From the NCBI GenBank assembly GCA_038025085.1, contig CM076154.1:36684501-36748500 (forward strand): 64,000 nt of DNA, read 5' to 3'. A program made the position numbers and the translations under genes. The notes beneath the pieces were generated by a model. The model was not told the origin of the DNA. It ran no database searches and saw only the letters and a list, made by a program, of their open reading frames with translations. The DNA is from Tetragonia tetragonoides (Eukaryota > Streptophyta > Magnoliopsida > Caryophyllales > Aizoaceae). Below are positions 59,521 through 64,000 of the stretch, in pieces (the first letter of the stretch is position 1; each line of letters starts with the position of its first letter).

Positions 59521-59628
59521 AACTCATATGAGATGACCTCAATGTGAGGCACCTCTAACAAGCATGACGTCATGTTTATGTCATGCTTAGTTATATAGAG
59601 GGGGTCTCGCCTTAAGGTGGCCTCATAG
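59521..59628. repeat. Hairpin-forming dispersed repeat, copy 2
   Basis: Diverged copy of 749-850 with matching block order (TCATATGAG, CCTCAATGTGAGGC, then the hairpin). Its own arms AAGCATGAC (59560-59568) and GTCATGCTT (59580-59588) are perfectly complementary though their sequence differs from copy 1. Compensatory or recombinational conservation is possible. Confidence 0.5.
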
Positions 59629-59657
59629 GAGACCTTTTAAACAATACTTATTCTTGT

Positions 59658-61425
59658 ATCAGTGATAAGTGTTTATTTGTATATGTTTTTTTAGTCTAAT
59701 TTAATACTAGTTTACAATGTTAAATTGATAGTATTTTGTTATCTTTTATTAGTTTTATCCTTCTTTGTTCTATTTTACACTTTTGATTTACCTTTCTGTG
59801 TAGATCACCGTTATTGGGGCAAAACATGACATGTTAATTGTTGAACGATCTCAAATGTTGAAGAGATTGTGATAGAGACTCAAGCATGAGCAAGAATGAT
59901 CAAGGAAAGCAAAGACATACCAAGAAGAGACCTCAAGAATGAACCATAAGCAAGCCATATCTCAAATATGGTCATGGTTCACCTTCAAGAGGCAAGGAAA
60001 TAGCATCAAAGTCTACCATGACTTGTGGAGTCGAACCATGACCTGATCGTGGTTTGCCTTTAGCTAGGAATTTACTCTTAAAAGCATCAGATGTGAACCA
60101 TGACTTGGTCACGGTTTGCTAGTTTTGGGTCACGGTTCGCTATCTGAGGTCATGGTTGACCATTTTGACTTGTAAAACCCCTAGGCCCTATATAAGAGAC
60201 ATTATCTTGGAGAAGGGGTTATGCTTCATTTTGGCCTGGGCTAGACTAGAACTTTGGGCCGTTTGGTTGGGGGTAATGATTAAGGGGGTAATGGAATGGA
60301 TTTGTAGGCTAAAATAGTAATGGTAAGTGATGATGAAGGGTAATGATTAAGGGGGTAATGGAGAAAAGGAAGGAAAATGGGGGAATATCATTACCCTATG
60401 GGGAGGTGGGTTTCAATTATCCCTCAAATGGGGGTAATCATTACCTTCCTTCCCACAAAATCTAACCCCCACTAACTCACATACCTCCCATTTCAGCCTA
60501 AAATTCCTTTCCATTACCCCTTAATCATTATCCCCAACCAAACGGCTAGAGTTCTTCAAGAACTAAGCTTAGGTATTTAGTAAACTTTAATCTTGGGTAT
60601 TTAGTTCTAATCTTCTCTTTAATCAACATTATTCGTTGTAAGTTTTCTCTCTCTTCCCTCCTTCTATCAATACTTGCAAGTTTAAATCTTTGTTGTTAAA
60701 TGGTGATGGGTATTGATATTATGAAGTTTATTTTGCTTAATCCCATGATTATTGAGTATTTTAATTAGTTCTAAGATTGGGTAATCCTAATCCACGCTCT
60801 TGATTGTTGGTTTGTCCCTTCCCCAAGTTTAAATCCAAACTTCTATCAATGTTAAGCATGTGCCCACCAAGTGTTTGATAAATTGCTTGATCAATATTTT
60901 ATTTTATTTATGCTTATTGTTTAAGCATGAAAATGTGTTTGATGATAGTGGTTGCTTGATTATTGATGCTTGAGAGTTAATACCACGAAAGTGGATTACT
61001 TCTTTTGTGACCATTTGATTAGCTTAATTTAATATAACTCATGCCTAATTAGGACCCTAGAAATAAGTATCTTGGTTTGTGTTTGGGTAAATCACCTCCC
61101 TTTGAAAGAAGGTGCTTGTGATGCTTTTGCTAATTGTCAAGTGGTTTGTTATTTAAGTTTAGGGGTTATTTGGGACGAATTGACTTTCAAGGTGCATGAT
61201 TAGTGGTGAATCTTATCCTAGAATTTATCTCTATTATTGTTTTACATCCTTATTTGCTTTCATCAATTAGTTTACTTAAGTTAATCAATCTACTCAAGTA
61301 CTCTTTAACCGATTTAGATATCTTATAATTTAGGGATATTTAGTACTTTATCAACGAGTCTCCGTGGTACGAATTTGATTATTATTTCGACATACACTGT
61401 GCATTTGCGGTTGTGTGTCAATCAG
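59658..61425. mobile_element. Solo LTR (1758 bp) with ATCAG target duplications
   Basis: The LTR starts TGATAAGTGTTT at 59663 and ends GTTGTGTGTCA at 61420, with TG...CA ends. ATCAG flanks it at 59658-59662 and 61421-61425. A TATA box (CCTATATAAGAG) lies at about 60187-60198. No internal element region or second LTR is seen, so this is the product of recombination between two LTRs. It starts like the Athila-type LTR (TGATAAG) but has a different sequence. Several GAACCATGACCT-like short repeats lie at about 59960-60160. A MITE is nested inside at 60256-60546. Confidence 0.85.
60256..60546. mobile_element. Foldback/TIR MITE, copy 2, nested in the solo LTR
   Basis: About 291 bp with arms GGGCCGTTTGGTTGGGGGTA and ...CCCCAACCAAACGGC, the same family as 56360-56669. 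It sits within the solo LTR, just downstream of the TATA box. The target duplication could not be read clearly here. Confidence 0.8.
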
Positions 61426-62200
61426 CATACATGAAAATCAAATCTTTGGCAATAGATGGAGCATGTCATTCTAGACATTACTACTTACATAAACTAAAAT
61501 CTGATCTAAGAGAACCTCTTACCTAATAAAACATTCTTCTACAAAATTATAGGGAGCATCAATAGCCCAATTCATCAAACCTCTCCAACAAAGACTAATC
61601 GCATTTTGGACTGGTTAATCTTCTCCCTCCCGCTGAATTGGCCAAGAAGATTGTCCATTACTTACAATCTGCGCGCTCATCACTTTGAAATGGTAATACA
61701 CTTTAGCTGGCGCAACTAGGAGACTAGCTTCCTGGCTTATTTTCGGATTTCTTACGCCATTGTGTGTATTGATGGGAAGCCACCTTTCTGGCTTTCCCTA
61801 CATTAGATTTGCGTGAGGAGCAACCTATACAGGAAAGTGAGAAACACATAGACCAAGCTTATCACTTTAAGTAATGGTTATTCAAGATCAAACCATGTTT
61901 AACTGATCAAAGGAAATTACATTAGCAGTCTATACAGGAAACACAAACATGAATAACTAGTTGTTAGAGATAAATAGGTAAAATGATTAGATGAATAAAT
62001 TCTCCATATCAGTGTGGGAAAGTATTAAAATTAAAATAACCATATTTATAAACTACAAATATAGACTTACTAATCAAGCACGAGTACACGACCATTTATG
62101 ATATAGGGTGCCTTTTTTAGAGTTCAAGGAAATTGAACTGAAGTCATTATGATTGAACTGAAATCACTATCATTGAACCGAATTGAACACCACAAAAGTG
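61426..62200. other. AT-rich intergenic DNA
   Basis: No gene or complete element recognised between the solo LTR and the hAT MITE. Confidence 0.4.
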
Positions 62201-62417
62201 AGCTCAACCAGTGGCGTAGCTAGAATTCTTAAGGTATGGGGTCTATGAAGTCAGGTGGATGCCTTTTATATCCCTCACTTTTCTCTAGTATGGGTTCTAT
62301 TTAGCAAAAATCATGAATATCATTGTAAATTCAACCTAAAATGTTAAGATATGTCAAAAAGCTGTGGTGTCTTGAGACAACCTTGGGTTTGAACGTGGCT
62401 CCGCCACTGAGCTCAAC
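62201..62417. mobile_element. hAT-type MITE with perfect 8-bp target duplication
   Basis: AGCTCAAC at 62201-62208 and at 62410-62417 flanks a 201-bp body (62209-62409). The inverted ends are CAGTGGCGTAGCTAG and ...TGGCTCCGCCACTG. Eight-base duplications and CA(G/N)TG...ends are the marks of hAT transposons. There is no transposase, so it depends on one elsewhere. Confidence 0.95.
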
Positions 62418-62647
62418 ATCATCGAACTGAGTTGAATGCTATTTTCTGTGTGAGATAAAATGCATGTTTCTGAAGTGAACTGAACTAAACTAAACTAAGA
62501 AGAGGTATTTTATTTTATTCATTTATTTATCGTTGTATATAGTGTAATATAATATCTTATTTCCAAATAAAAAAATATTCATCTAATATATTTTCCTATT
62601 TATCTCTAAGACTAGTCTACACTCTCATTAGGAAAAAAAAATACAAA

Positions 62648-62940
62648 AACTTGTGTGGACTTAGTAAATGGTGGACCAATACTTGGAGTCACCCCCCTAC
62701 TCCATCTAGAGCTACCTCCTCTAAAAGTGGAGTCCCCCTACTTCACCTACAGCCACCCCTTAAATTCATATTTGGCACCACCCCTCACTTTACCTGAAGT
62801 CACCCCTTACTTCACCTGCAGCCGGCCCTTAAAATTATATCGCCTTCATTCACCCCCTACTTTAGCTGGAGCCACACTATTTTACTTGGAGCTACCCCTT
62901 AAAAATAATTGGTCCACGGTGAACTAAGTCCACACAAAAC
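62648..62940. mobile_element. TIR element with internal minisatellite
   Basis: Inverted ends TTGTGTGGACTTAGT (62651) and ACTAAGTCCACACAA (to 62937), extended on both sides by a GGTGGACCAAT / ATTGGTCCAC arm. AAC flanks both ends (62648-62650, 62938-62940). The interior is a row of imperfect ~28-bp units of the type TACTTCACCTGCAGCCACCCCTTAAA. It codes for nothing, although one plus-strand frame is open. Confidence 0.75.
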
Positions 62941-63329
62941 ATAACACGCTGAAAATTACCCCGCCAATCTCCTCCATCTCCTCTTTGAAATCAGTTTTCT
63001 GACGGCTAATGCAAAGATTGAAGCTTGAAATTGAGTCCATTCAAACATAACTACATGGGATTCAAAACACAAGGTAAATCTCCTCGCTTCTCAATCATCT
63101 TTAATATTCAGATTTCATTTTCTTCTTCCCGAATTTTGATTTGATTTTCGTTTGTTTAAATTATTGGTTAAGATCTGGTTGATGTTAATCAGTATTCAGT
63201 AAGGTTCTTGGATTCTGATTTTGATAGTTTATCCCCGTTCGCAAAACCAAAAAATAATGAGTACTTGGGGCTAATGCTGACAAACCTCTTCAAATAGATA
63301 CACATGCAGTTGCAAGTTTTTGTCGAAAA
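62941..63329. other. No gene recognised; possible leader exon
   Basis: A CT-rich stretch (ATCTCCTCCATCTCCTC) at about 62965-62985 followed by AAG|GTAAAT near 63075 looks like a leader exon and donor, but no coding exon follows within the window. Confidence 0.25.
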
Positions 63330-63480
63330 TGACTGCCAATTTAGTAAACAAGTTTGGGGGGTTGCGTATGCTACCTCGAATTAAGATGTTTGTTTGGCGT
63401 TCTTGCCACAATGTCATTCTTACCCGTGTTGGTCTGAACCGTAGGGCGATGAGTATCCCTACTGGCTATAGTTTCTGATT
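63330..63480 (+). pseudogene. LINE reverse-transcriptase zinc-binding (zf-RVT) relic
   Basis: A plus-strand reading gives LRMLPRIKMFVWRSCHNVIL then TRVGLNRRAM, matching the zf-RVT region downstream of plant LINE reverse transcriptases (consensus PPKIKLFLWRACHNALPT). The rest of the LINE is absent. The frame ends in a stop soon after. Confidence 0.75.
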
Positions 63481-64000
63481 CTGCTATTATCAATGGAAGT
63501 TGAATGCCATCTTGCGGCAATTATTTTAAAAAAAAGAAGGAGATCAACCTATACTAAGCAAACATATTGATGTTTGTCTTGCTAATCATACCTCCCTCTG
63601 GTAGTACCTTACTGAATATTCCCTACTTTTTTTTGCCTCTTCGATAAATGGCTCACTATTTGTACACATAAAACATATTAACATACAATTAAGGTCATAT
63701 TTTAAGCAAATAATGGGTGTTTACATCGACGATCTTGTATGAATAGCCACACGAAATACAGAAAATGGTCAACGGTTTGGTGTGATGGCTAGTGGCTAGA
63801 AGAGATTTTGGGTATTGGAGAGAGTCGGGAGACGTTAGTTTGAAACAGAAATTTCAAAATCTTGATGACTTTTAAGAATTAGCTATTTCTTGCAAATCAT
63901 GGCTACCATATCTTTTTGCACCTCTACCATGTCCTATATATTCCAGCTTTACAGGCTGTCAAGTAAGCAGGTTATATCAAAGCTTAAAAATAACAGCTTG
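63481..64000. other. No feature recognised
   Basis: AT-rich DNA to the window end. No ORF over about 60 codons and no repeat partner seen. Confidence 0.4.

Overview
This is nuclear DNA from a flowering plant, almost certainly a eudicot. Its protein-coding genes are split by GT-AG introns with T-rich tracts and encode proteins with clear plant homologues. Between the genes lie plant transposon remains of many kinds: SINE, MITEs, Helitron-like, Athila/gypsy, copia and LINE. I cannot fix the species from sequence alone.

Layout. 1-191: last exon of an unidentified + strand gene. 1579-5660 (+): an MFSD5/MOT2-type major facilitator (8 coding exons, 459 aa). 7075-9065 (-): a small F-box protein (3 exons, 162 aa). 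10592-11950 (-): a decayed pseudogene of MAG2-INTERACTING PROTEIN 2 (NBAS-like) carrying a small poly(A)-tailed insertion with 12-bp target duplications. 12549-13510 (-): a Yippee-like zinc protein (106 aa). 14700-16195: a degenerate array of a ~310-bp repeat. 16599-20926 (+): a nuclear-speckle RNA-binding protein (NSR type, 263 aa). 22083-22312: a tRNA-derived SINE with perfect 18-bp target duplications. 24920-28378 (+): an oligopeptide transporter (6 exons, 731 aa).

29220-42560 is a nested transposon block. A Helitron-like element made largely of ~311-bp tandem repeats is split by a 10.4-kb Athila-like LTR retrotransposon (30216-40580), which has a GATTA target duplication, a tRNA-Asp primer site and several broken reading frames. 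43133-47113 (-): an armadillo-like gene of 5 exons (317 aa) with a very recent 398-bp tandem duplication in its last intron. 47405-48885: another ~311-bp array, abutting a copia RNase H relic. 49706-52906 (+): an ALKBH9-type RNA demethylase gene with a one-base frame break. 53610-55267: a further array with the same Helitron-like tail. 55384-55456 (+): tRNA-Arg(UCU). 55639-56046 (-): an intronless GFA/CENP-V-like zinc protein.

56.3-64 kb holds almost only repeats: two copies of one TIR MITE, an AT microsatellite, a 1758-bp solo LTR with ATCAG target duplications (one MITE sits inside it), a 201-bp hAT MITE with perfect 8-bp duplications, a TIR element with an internal minisatellite, and a LINE zinc-binding relic.

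The genes do not form a functional cluster; they are independent housekeeping-type loci. The most unusual structural theme is the ~311-bp repeat family. It recurs in four clusters (one inverted and old), ends in a GGGACATG-rich boundary plus a common ~400-bp tail, and in its best copy finishes with a textbook Helitron 3' hairpin and CTAG|T.
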